Of a stretch of DNA of 5,734 nucleotides, positions 1 through 5,724 are shown one piece after another. This DNA is from an uncultured Prevotella sp. Lineage in GTDB: Bacteria > Bacteroidota > Bacteroidia > Bacteroidales > Bacteroidaceae. Below the pieces are notes generated by a model, which worked only from the letters and a program-made list of their open reading frames with translations, was not told where the DNA came from and did no database searches. How positions within the stretch are numbered: position 1 is the stretch's first letter; each line of letters starts with the position of its first letter. Location: contig CAMOTK010000128.1 of the NCBI GenBank assembly GCA_946625715.1, forward strand, positions 1-5,734. The letters are read 5' to 3'. The position numbers and the translations under genes are program-made.

Positions 1-785
1 TCCTTGGCGCGGTCGTTGCGGAAGTTGATGAAGATGACGACGTCGCCCTCCTCAATCAGACCGTTGACGGCCGTGTTGTGGATAGGCTTGATGAACTCGT
101 CGGTGACGCCTTCGTCGTAGCTCTCCTGCATGGCCTTCACCATGTCGTTGCTCTGCTTGCCCTCGCCCTTGACAATGAGGTCGTAGGCCTCTTTCACGCG
201 CTCCCAGCGCTTGTCGCGGTCCATGGCGTAGAAGCGGCCCACGATGCTGGCGATGGCGGCATCGTTGTCGGCGCACACCTTCGTCACCTGCTCAATGAAG
301 CCCTTGCCGCTCTTCGGGTCGGTGTCGCGACCGTCCATGAAGCAGTGTACGAACGTCTGGTTCTTCAGTCCGTAGGCCTTGCCCACCTCGATGAGCTTGA
401 ACAGATGGTCGAGGCTGGAGTGTACGCCGCCGTCGGAGCAGAGTCCCATGAGGTGCAGCTTCTTGCCCTGTTCTTTAGCATAGGTATAGGCAGCCTTCAC
501 CTGCGGGTTCTCCATGATAGAGCCGTCCTTGCAGGCGCGGTTGATTTTCACGAGGTCCTGGTAGACGATGCGTCCGGCACCGATGTTAAGGTGTCCCACC
601 TCCGAGTTGCCCATCTGTCCGTCGGGCAGACCGACGTCTTCGCCGCTGGCCTGCAGCTGCGAGTGAGCACTTGTTGCATACAAAAGATCGAGGTAGGGTG
701 TCGGTGTGTTGAAGATGACGTCGCCCTTGCCGTGTTGTCCGATTCCCCATCCGTCGAGAATCATGAGTAATGCTTTCTTTGCCAT
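1..785 (-). CDS. gpmI: 2,3-bisphosphoglycerate-independent phosphoglycerate mutase, N-terminal half (partial)
   Basis: Cytoplasmic glycolytic and gluconeogenic enzyme that interconverts 3- and 2-phosphoglycerate through a phosphoserine intermediate, using two metal ions (family knowledge). The first 261 residues are present of a family usually a little over 500 long; the 3' part runs off the left edge. Visible motifs: DGWG with metal ligand Asp11; GNSEVGH with nucleophile Ser61; SDGGVHS with His122; FMDGRDTDP with Asp151, Arg153 and Asp154; [14 protein letters not shown] from about 183; and FRNDRAK at the cut end with substrate-binding arginines. The start at 785 gives the usual [14 protein letters not shown] opening and lies about 34 nt below a good Bacteroidota promoter. 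There is no Shine-Dalgarno sequence, as expected in this phylum. The order metallophosphatase half, catalytic Ser, then inserted transferase domain is normal, and I see no frameshift. The assignment is very secure; only the C-terminal half is unseen. Confidence 0.97.
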   Translation of the reverse strand, partial: MAKKALLMILDGWGIGQHGKGDVIFNTPTPYLDLLYATSAHSQLQASGEDVGLPDGQMGNSEVGHLNIGAGRIVYQDLVKINRACKDGSIMENPQVKAAYTYAKEQGKKLHLMGLCSDGGVHSSLDHLFKLIEVGKAYGLKNQTFVHCFMDGRDTDPKSGKGFIEQVTKVCADNDAAIASIVGRFYAMDRDKRWERVKEAYDLIVKGEGKQSNDMVKAMQESYDEGVTDEFIKPIHNTAVNGLIEEGDVVIFINFRNDRAK

Positions 786-804
786 TGTTTGTATATGAAA
801 TAAA

Positions 805-841
805 AAAATGTGTAATTTCGCGCTGCAAAATTACACATTTT
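805..841. repeat. Perfect 14-bp inverted repeat over the gpmI -7 box; possible protease terminator or operator
   Basis: AAAATGTGTAATTT at 805-818 is the exact reverse complement of 828-841, with a 9-nt spacer CGCGCTGCA. Read on the minus strand it forms a hairpin about 35 nt downstream of the protease stop codon and is followed directly by a T-rich run (TTTTTTTATTT), as in an intrinsic terminator, although the stem has only two G-C pairs. The right arm includes most of the gpmI -7 box and the predicted start site falls in the spacer, so as DNA it could equally be an operator. The repeat is seen directly; either function is inference. Confidence 0.6.
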
Positions 842-856
842 AGATGAATCGGCAAA
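826..856 (-). promoter_or_regulatory. gpmI promoter, Bacteroidota type
   Basis: On the minus strand the -7 box TAATTTTG is at 826-833 and the -33 box TTTG at 853-856, separated by 19 bp, which matches the Bacteroidota primary sigma factor consensus (TTTG, about 19-21 bp, TAnnTTTG). The predicted transcript start is near 819, giving a leader of roughly 34 nt before the gpmI ATG. The -7 box lies inside the inverted repeat 805-841. Confidence 0.75.
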
Positions 857-876
857 GAAAATGCCGTAGAAAAAGC

Positions 877-3069
877 TTACAGACGGATGAGCGTGGCGCC
901 CGTGGTCTGGCTGTTGCCCGTGGAAAGCTGTACGGCATAGACGCCCTGGCGCAGGCCCGAGAGGTCGATGCTGGTGCCCTGGGTGGTGGCTACCAGGCGG
1001 CCGTCGGTGCTGTAGACGCGCAGTGTGGGCTGGTCGTTCTGGGTGGTGGCAAACTGCACCGTGAGCTGTCGGCCGTTCAGCTGGAACTGTGCCTGCTGGG
1101 GCTGGTGGGTGCTGACGCCCTCAATCTTGCTGACGCCCAGGATGTAGCAGAGGCCCTTGAAGGCATCGATTTCGCCGTAGCCATACTGGTTGTTGGGGTA
1201 GGTGAGCTCGCTGTCGGGCTGACGGCACGAGTGGGCCATGATGTCCTTGATGCGCTCGGTGGTGAGCGTGGGGTCGGCCTGCATCCAGAGGGCTATGGTG
1301 CCCGTGACGGCTGGTGCCGACATCGAGGTGCCCGTCTGGGCCATCATGTGGAAGTAGCCTGATATCTTGCCCCACGACTCATACTCGGTGTCGAGTGCGG
1401 CCATGTCCCATGCGGCCAGACTATAGTAGGTGTCGTCGTCGATGAAGAAGTTCTGTGCCGAGACGATGTTGACGCCCGGTGCACACACGTCGGGCTTCAT
1501 AGCGCCGTCGAGTGTGGGACCAACCGACGACGAGCGGGCCAGATAGCCCTCGCCCTTGGTGCTCTCCATCTCGGTGAGGTCGGTGGGCTGTGCCACGCCG
1601 CCTTGCGAGGCATACTTGTTGGCCATGGTGACAATCTTCAGGCGGTGGGCAATGTTGCCCACGGTGATGACCTCGGGCATCTGTGCGGGCCACGTCATAG
1701 AGAAGCCTTCCTGAGCCGTGTCGTGACCGGCCACATACTGTGCGGGCACGTTCTCCAACTGGGCGCAGAGTGCGTCGGCATAAATCCAGGCGTCGCCCTC
1801 GCCCTGTAGGGTGACGAGAATGCGCTCGGCCGTTGTATAGGTAGAGCTACCGCCTGTGAGGTAGAACACGGTGTAGCCGTCTTCTGTGGTGCCGCGTTTG
1901 ACGATGCCGATATTCTTCGTGCCCAGCGCGAGTGTGGTGAGGCTCTCCAGCTCGGTGCCGGTATAGCTCACTTCGCCCTTGTTGGTGCTATAGCTGCTGT
2001 TGGTCAGTCGCAGGCGCAGGGTCTGTTGGGGCTTCATCTTCACCTCAATACCCAATAAAGAGCCATACTGCTCGTAGTCGTTGAACCATACGCCGCAACC
2101 TGCCTCGGCAGCAGTTTCGGGCTTGTAGGCCACACGCGACGTGCCACCGGCATTGCCCGAAGCCACGACGATGGCACGTCCGGGCTCACTGAGCAGGGTG
2201 CGAATGGCTTCCTCGTGCAGCTTGTGGCTGTTGATGAAGCTCATGGCGTCGCCCATGCTGAAGTTGATGACACAGGGTTTCTTCTCCTTGGCTGCCAGTT
2301 CGAAAATATCGTTGAAAGCCATAATGGCCTGAGCGGAGTTTATGCCAAGAGCACCGATTTCGCTGTCGATGGCGCCTTCGGCGATGTCGGCCTCGGGGGC
2401 CATGCCCTGGTAGAACACGTCGTTGATGTCGTTCACGCGGCTACCGGCGGCAATGCCGGCCACGTGGGTGCCGTGGGCCATGTAGCTGGCGTCGCTGCTG
2501 TGCATGGCGGTCGTCACCTCGTCGCGGGTGGTGTAGGTCTTATTCTTCATGTAGTCGGCAGCCCAGACGATGCGCGTCTTGCCCTCGCTGTCGCGGAACA
2601 TGGGGTTGATGTAGTCGAAGCCCGCGTCGACGATGCCCACCACGACACCCTTGCCCGTGTAGGCCTGGATGCCGGCCGACTGGCTGCCCGTGTTCACGCG
2701 GTCGCTACCTATCAGTTGCGGCACCTGGTCGAGCATGGGGCGCGGCATGCGCTCGGCTTCCAGGCGCACCACCTGCTCGTCGGCGGCCATGGGGGCTACC
2801 TGCGAGAGGGGCATGCGCAGCACGAGCACCTGGCCGATGCGTCGGAGAATCTCGAAGCCGTACTGCCGGGCCAGAGCGTCCTCGTCGGCACCGTCGGCCA
2901 GTTTGGCCAACAGTTCTATCTGTTCGGCCTGGGCTGCGCGGCGACCTTCCGTCTGCTGTCCGAGGAGTTGTCCCAGTGCGGGCGACACTTTCTGACTGGC
3001 GTCTACGTTTTGGGCCGACAGCGATGCTGAGAGCATCAGTCCGACCATCAGGGAATAGAGTTTCTTCAT
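877..3069 (-). CDS. Secreted subtilisin-like (S8) serine protease with insertion domain and type IX sorting domain
   Basis: 730-residue exported endopeptidase. Residues 1-19 form a signal peptide (lysines, hydrophobic core, SLSA then Q20). About 20-115 resembles an inhibitor-type propeptide. The S8 catalytic residues are all present: Asp148 in GIVDAGFD, His199 in HGTHVAG, oxyanion Asn306 in VVASGNAGG, and Ser582 in GTSMSAP. Asn306 and Ser582 are 276 residues apart, against 66 in subtilisin, so about 150-200 residues (roughly 312-465 and nearby) form an insertion, probably beta-rich. The last 75 residues end with LRVYSTDGRLV, then IDLSGLRQGVYAVQL, the pattern of Por secretion (type IX) C-terminal domains, suggesting export across the outer membrane with later cleavage. 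The start at 3069 gives the signal peptide and follows an A/T-rich leader below a promoter. The gene is intact and monocistronic in appearance. Its physiological substrate cannot be read from the sequence. Confidence 0.93.
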   Translation of the reverse strand: MKKLYSLMVGLMLSASLSAQNVDASQKVSPALGQLLGQQTEGRRAAQAEQIELLAKLADGADEDALARQYGFEILRRIGQVLVLRMPLSQVAPMAADEQVVRLEAERMPRPMLDQVPQLIGSDRVNTGSQSAGIQAYTGKGVVVGIVDAGFDYINPMFRDSEGKTRIVWAADYMKNKTYTTRDEVTTAMHSSDASYMAHGTHVAGIAAGSRVNDINDVFYQGMAPEADIAEGAIDSEIGALGINSAQAIMAFNDIFELAAKEKKPCVINFSMGDAMSFINSHKLHEEAIRTLLSEPGRAIVVASGNAGGTSRVAYKPETAAEAGCGVWFNDYEQYGSLLGIEVKMKPQQTLRLRLTNSSYSTNKGEVSYTGTELESLTTLALGTKNIGIVKRGTTEDGYTVFYLTGGSSTYTTAERILVTLQGEGDAWIYADALCAQLENVPAQYVAGHDTAQEGFSMTWPAQMPEVITVGNIAHRLKIVTMANKYASQGGVAQPTDLTEMESTKGEGYLARSSSVGPTLDGAMKPDVCAPGVNIVSAQNFFIDDDTYYSLAAWDMAALDTEYESWGKISGYFHMMAQTGTSMSAPAVTGTIALWMQADPTLTTERIKDIMAHSCRQPDSELTYPNNQYGYGEIDAFKGLCYILGVSKIEGVSTHQPQQAQFQLNGRQLTVQFATTQNDQPTLRVYSTDGRLVATTQGTSIDLSGLRQGVYAVQLSTGNSQTTGATLIRL

Positions 3070-3110
3070 GTTATAAAATAATTATAGTCAGCACTTCTTG
3101 ATTATACTTT

Positions 3111-3179
3111 CGGCAGCAAAGTTACGAATAAGAGGTCAAAACGCCAAATTAATTATGGTTTTTTACGGAATTGCTGCCG
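3111..3179. repeat. 9-bp inverted repeat bracketing the protease promoter
   Basis: CGGCAGCAA at 3111-3119 is the exact reverse complement of TTGCTGCCG at 3171-3179, with 51 bp between them. One arm touches the -7 box and the predicted start site; the other lies upstream of the -33 box. A pair this short could arise by chance in a 240-bp gap, so a looping operator is only a possibility. Confidence 0.3.
3117..3148 (-). promoter_or_regulatory. Protease promoter, Bacteroidota type
   Basis: Minus-strand -7 box TAACTTTG at 3117-3124 and -33 box TTTG at 3145-3148, with a 20-bp spacer. The predicted transcript start is near 3110, giving a leader of about 40 nt that is A/T-rich close to the ATG at 3069 and has no Shine-Dalgarno sequence. 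A 9-bp inverted repeat (3111-3119 and 3171-3179) brackets this promoter. Confidence 0.75.
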
Positions 3180-3195
3180 TAGATGTCGCGGATGG

Positions 3196-3267
3196 CGCGT
3201 TGCTGACCTAAGTCGGCAACGCTGCTGACGATGGTCGGCAACGTTGCCGACCAAGGTCAGCAACGCG
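3196..3267. repeat. Alternating 10-bp palindromic half-unit array (six units, long nested hairpin)
   Basis: Six 10-bp units alternate in orientation at fixed spacing: GTTGCTGACC 3199-3208, AGTCGGCAAC 3211-3220, GCTGCTGACG 3221-3230, GGTCGGCAAC 3233-3242, GTTGCCGACC 3243-3252, GGTCAGCAAC 3255-3264. Spacers of 2 bp (TA, AT, AA) separate units 1/2, 3/4 and 5/6, and units 2/3 and 4/5 abut, giving a 22-bp period. Units 4 and 5 together make a perfect 20-bp palindrome. The outer arms 3196-3209 and 3254-3267 pair over 14 bp, and 3212-3221 pairs with 3242-3251 over 10 bp, so the whole element can fold as one nested hairpin or cruciform. It lies 41 bp past the pectate lyase stop codon. No T-run follows on the minus strand, so it is not a standard terminator. 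It may be a mobile or REP-like palindrome, an mRNA 3' stabiliser or a protein-binding array; I cannot tell which. Confidence 0.8.
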
Positions 3268-3307
3268 TGGTCTTTGGCATTGTAGGCCGAGAAATCATGC
3301 GCGGCGC

Positions 3308-4615
3308 CTACCGATACACCTTATGCGAAACCACCGAGCCGTCGGTCATCTCGTAGCTGATGATGTTCAGACCGCGCTGAGGCTGCTGCCGTCGGGCACC
3401 GGAAGGGCTGTAGTAGGCGATGCGGGCCACCTGCGGTGCTTGCTGGCTGACACCCTGTATGCGCGTGCCCTCGCCGTAGTGGTCGTTGCCGCGGGTGGTC
3501 AGCAGGTCTTGGTCGAGCGTGGCGCCGGCACCCGTCTCGGGGTTGGTCACGACGTCCTTCACTTGTGCGGCGGGATAGACCTTCAGCTTGTAGTTCTCGT
3601 CGCTGTAGGGGTTGTAGAAGTCGCCCGTGTAGCCGGCGCCCTTCTCCTGTGCGTCGTCCTCGCCAATGCAGCCCTTGATGGTCAGATGGTAGAGCTTGTT
3701 GTCCTGCAGGTAGTATTTGTTGTGGCCGCGCATCTTGTCTTGTCCGCTCTTGATGACGGTGTGCGAGAAGTCGCCGTTCTCAACGTAGAGCTTCGAGCTG
3801 TGGCCAATGCCGATGCAGTACTGGGCAGGGTCGTCGGCGGTGCCGTTCTCCCACAGGCAGTTGGCAATGTGCACCTTGCCGAAGCGTATGCGCGGACAGC
3901 GCTGGCCGCAGCCGTGGTGCCACCAGCAGTTGACGAACGTGGCGTTCAGGTAGCCCTCGTCGTCGCCGCGGTTGTCGCTCGAGCCCCACATCGACGAGCA
4001 GCGGTGGTCGTCGCTCTCGCCTGCCTTGGCCCAGGGCTTGATGTAGTAGGCAAACTTGCACCAGGAGATGGTCAGGTTGTCCGACTTCGTCTTGGCGTCG
4101 AGGTTGCCGTCCACGCCGTCCTGTATGTCGCAGTGGTCTATCCAGATGTTCTTCGACTCCACCAGCTGAATGTTGTCGCAGGCCGAGATGTCGTAGGCGC
4201 CGGCGCCCAGGAGCGTCACGTTGCGAATGATGCAGTTCTCCCAGTTCTGGCAGAAGAAGAAACCGGCGTAGTCGGCGTTGTCGTTGTGGCTGCGGTTGAT
4301 GAGGGCCGAGCCGGGCAGACCGTAGATGGTGCAGTTCTGCATCTTGTCGTAGCGCAGCTTCTCCTTCACCTCAAACTGGCCGCTGATGTAGATGGTCATC
4401 GACGTCTTGCCGCCCTTACACTTCTGCATGGCCGCCCGCAGCTCTTCCTCGCTGGTCACGGTCACGGGGTTCTCGTTGTTGCTGCCCGTACATGGGCGTC
4501 CAATGCTGGCCCAGCCCACGGGGGCGTTCTCGTCGTAGGCCGACAGCTGTGCGTGGGCTGCTGCACTAATGCTTAGCAAGAGTATCAGCGCAAAAAAATG
4601 GTTGAAAGTCTTCAT
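3308..4615 (-). CDS. Secreted pectate lyase, polysaccharide lyase family 1
   Basis: 435-residue exported enzyme expected to cleave polygalacturonate (pectin backbone) by calcium-dependent beta-elimination. Residues 1-22 form a signal peptide ending AHA before Gln23. The right-handed beta-helix core runs from about 50 to 350. Family motifs: NIWIDHCDIQDG (157-167), then Asp169 and Asp173 and SDNLTISW (178-185), matching the PL1 calcium-binding region; and QRCPRIRFGKVHIANC (238-253), containing the RxPxxR motif with likely catalytic Arg239, plus Pro241 and Arg244. The last 40 residues carry a short tail, YYSPSG then PQRGLNII and DGSV, like tails common on exported Prevotella and Bacteroides proteins. 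The start at 4615 is chosen over an in-frame ATG at 4756 because only 4615 begins with the signal peptide and lies below the promoter. There are 15 cysteines, many for a secreted enzyme. Divergent from etfB. PL1 membership is firm; exact substrate (pectate or methylated pectin) is not. Confidence 0.92.
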   Translation of the reverse strand: MKTFNHFFALILLLSISAAAHAQLSAYDENAPVGWASIGRPCTGSNNENPVTVTSEEELRAAMQKCKGGKTSMTIYISGQFEVKEKLRYDKMQNCTIYGLPGSALINRSHNDNADYAGFFFCQNWENCIIRNVTLLGAGAYDISACDNIQLVESKNIWIDHCDIQDGVDGNLDAKTKSDNLTISWCKFAYYIKPWAKAGESDDHRCSSMWGSSDNRGDDEGYLNATFVNCWWHHGCGQRCPRIRFGKVHIANCLWENGTADDPAQYCIGIGHSSKLYVENGDFSHTVIKSGQDKMRGHNKYYLQDNKLYHLTIKGCIGEDDAQEKGAGYTGDFYNPYSDENYKLKVYPAAQVKDVVTNPETGAGATLDQDLLTTRGNDHYGEGTRIQGVSQQAPQVARIAYYSPSGARRQQPQRGLNIISYEMTDGSVVSHKVYR

Positions 4616-4657
4616 GAGTTTTTGTTCGTTTGTCGTTTTTTTTAGTTTGATTGGTGG

Positions 4658-4694
4658 CAAAGGTAAGCATTTTTGGTGAAAACCACTGCACAAA
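4658..4694 (-). promoter_or_regulatory. Pectate lyase promoter, Bacteroidota type
   Basis: The minus-strand -7 box TACCTTTG at 4658-4665 is a full match to TAnnTTTG and puts the transcript start near 4651, about 36 nt before the ATG. The only nearby TTTG (4691-4694) is 25 bp away, longer than usual, so the -33 element is weak. That TTTG lies inside the left arm of the inverted repeat 4685-4733. A weak -33 box overlapped by a symmetrical site would fit regulated expression, which is inference. Confidence 0.6.
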
Positions 4695-4733
4695 TCGGCA
4701 AAAATGTGCACGAAAAAAGCCGATTTGTGCAGT
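4685..4733. repeat. Perfect 15-bp inverted repeat between divergent promoters, candidate operator
   Basis: ACTGCACAAATCGGC at 4685-4699 is the exact reverse complement of GCCGATTTGTGCAGT at 4719-4733, with a 19-nt spacer that itself contains the palindrome GTGCAC at 4706-4711. The GTGCA/TGCAC core therefore occurs three times. The element lies upstream of both start sites, so it is not in either predicted transcript and is better explained as a DNA-binding site than as a terminator, although the right arm is followed by TTTTT on the plus strand. It overlaps the candidate -33 region of the pectate lyase promoter and ends 15 bp before the etfB -33 box. Confidence 0.7.
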
Positions 4734-4748
4734 TTTTGCCCTTTTTGC

Positions 4749-4779
4749 TTTGCCAAATGACAGAAAAGGCGTACCTTTG
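4749..4779 (+). promoter_or_regulatory. etfB promoter, Bacteroidota type
   Basis: -33 box TTTG at 4749-4752 and -7 box TACCTTTG at 4772-4779 with a 19-bp spacer, a full consensus match. The transcript start is predicted near 4786, giving an A/T-rich leader of about 34 nt before the ATG at 4820. The 10-bp palindrome ATTTCGAAAT (4787-4796) lies at the predicted start site but is short. Confidence 0.78.
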
Positions 4780-4819
4780 CACCCGAATTTCGAAATCATA
4801 CATTCACATTATTATTAAT

Positions 4820-5689
4820 ATGGCATTAAAAATTGTTGTGCTGGCCAAGCAAGTGCCAGACACCAGAAACGTGGGAAAGGACGCCATGACGGCCGAAGGT
4901 ACCGTCAACCGCGCTGCCCTTCCCGCCATCTTCAATCCCGAAGACTTGAACGCCCTGGAGCAGGCCCTTCGACTGAAGGAGCAGAATCCGGGCTCTACAG
5001 TAGGCATCCTCACGATGGGTCCTCCACGTGCAGGCGAAATCATCCGTCAGGGCCTGTATCGCGGCGCCGACACTGGCTGGCTGCTCACCGACCGCCTCTT
5101 TGCCGGTGCCGACACGCTGGCCACGAGCTATGCGCTGGCTACGGCCATCAAGAAGATTGGCCAAGTAGACATCGTCATCGGCGGTCGTCAGGCCATCGAT
5201 GGCGATACCGCACAGGTTGGTCCGCAGGTGGCCCAGAAGTTGGGGCTCAACCAGGTGACCTATGCCGAAGAGGTGCTGAGCGTCAAGGATGGCAAGGCTA
5301 CCATCAAGCGCGTCATCGACGGCGGCGTTGAGACCGTCGAGGCTCCCCTGCCCGTGGTCATCACCGTGAACGGAAGCGCTGCGCCCTGCCGCCCGCAGAA
5401 CGCCAAGCTGGTCATGAAGTACAAGCGCGCCACCTGTCCCATGGAGCGTCCTGCCGAGGGCACGCCCTACGACTACCTCTACGACGAGCGCCCCGAACTG
5501 ACGCTCAACCAGTGGAGCGTGGCTGATGTAGACGGCGATGTCGACCAGTGTGGTCTGGCTGGCAGCCCCACCAAGGTGAAGGGCATCAAGAACATTGTGT
5601 TCCAGGCAAAGGAGTCGAAGACTTTGACGGCTTCTGATGCTGACATCGAAGGACTCGTAAAGGAACTGGTGGCTGAAAAGATTATTTAA
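4820..5689 (+). CDS. etfB: Electron transfer flavoprotein beta subunit
   Basis: 289-residue cytoplasmic protein that pairs with EtfA to carry electrons between flavin enzymes such as acyl-CoA dehydrogenases and their partners. It matches the EtfB/FixA family over its full length: KIVVLAKQVPDT at the N terminus, FNPEDLNALEQAL (38-50), MGPPRAGE (66-73), GADTLATSYALA (97-108), and the nucleotide-binding motif GRQAIDGDTAQVGP (122-135). The C-terminal part keeps AGSPTKV (247-253) and ends in the usual helix (GLVKELVAEK). The motif at 122-135 resembles that of anaerobic EtfB proteins of electron-bifurcating ETFs, where the beta subunit holds FAD, more than mitochondrial-type proteins that hold AMP. 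This comparison is from memory. The start at 4820 is chosen because it gives the family N terminus and lies below the promoter; in-frame ATGs further upstream precede the predicted transcript start. etfA is expected just downstream but the window ends 45 bases after the stop codon. Confidence 0.95.
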   Translation: MALKIVVLAKQVPDTRNVGKDAMTAEGTVNRAALPAIFNPEDLNALEQALRLKEQNPGSTVGILTMGPPRAGEIIRQGLYRGADTGWLLTDRLFAGADTLATSYALATAIKKIGQVDIVIGGRQAIDGDTAQVGPQVAQKLGLNQVTYAEEVLSVKDGKATIKRVIDGGVETVEAPLPVVITVNGSAAPCRPQNAKLVMKYKRATCPMERPAEGTPYDYLYDERPELTLNQWSVADVDGDVDQCGLAGSPTKVKGIKNIVFQAKESKTLTASDADIEGLVKELVAEKII

Positions 5690-5702
5690 GCCTCACCCCC
5701 AG

Positions 5703-5724
5703 CCCCTCTCCGAGGGGAGAGGGG
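5703..5724. repeat. GC-rich REP-like hairpin downstream of etfB
   Basis: CCCCTCTCC at 5703-5711 pairs exactly with GGAGAGGGG at 5716-5724 around a 4-nt loop GAGG, starting 13 bp after the etfB stop codon. It is preceded by CCTCACCCCCAG. No T-run follows before the window ends, so it is not a standard intrinsic terminator. Its look is that of dispersed intergenic palindromes found in many bacterial genomes; that is recognition, not a search result. It may moderate read-through into, or mRNA stability around, an expected etfA. Confidence 0.6.

Noticed and set aside
78..770. Open frame of 230 codons on the plus strand opposite gpmI
   Set aside because: Antisense shadow of a well-conserved glycolytic gene, without motifs of its own.
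844..1362. Open frame of 172 codons on the plus strand opposite the protease 3' end
   Set aside because: It lies almost wholly antisense to the sorting domain and catalytic Ser region and has no recognisable motifs.
2215..3030. Open frame of 271 codons on the plus strand opposite the protease
   Set aside because: Antisense shadow of the S8 protease; composition biased to Val, Ala, His and Gly, with no recognisable domain.
3323..4576. Long open frame of 417 codons on the plus strand opposite the pectate lyase
   Set aside because: It mirrors a gene with clear PL1 motifs, its protein is low-complexity Val/Ala/Leu-rich as expected from antisense of GC-rich codons, and it has no family motifs or promoter.
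4685..4740. Intrinsic terminator reading of the 15-bp inverted repeat followed by TTTTT
   Set aside because: The genes on both sides are transcribed away from it, so no identified transcript would end here.
4616..4756. 47-residue N-terminal extension of the pectate lyase from an upstream ATG
   Set aside because: It would put the -7 box and predicted transcript start inside the coding region and bury the signal peptide at residue 48.
4787..4796. Palindrome ATTTCGAAAT at the predicted etfB start site
   Set aside because: Ten bases in A/T-rich leader DNA is within chance expectation and it has no second copy in the window.
4673..4819. 49-residue N-terminal extension of EtfB
   Set aside because: It includes the etfB promoter and the 15-bp inverted repeat; the family N terminus begins at 4820.
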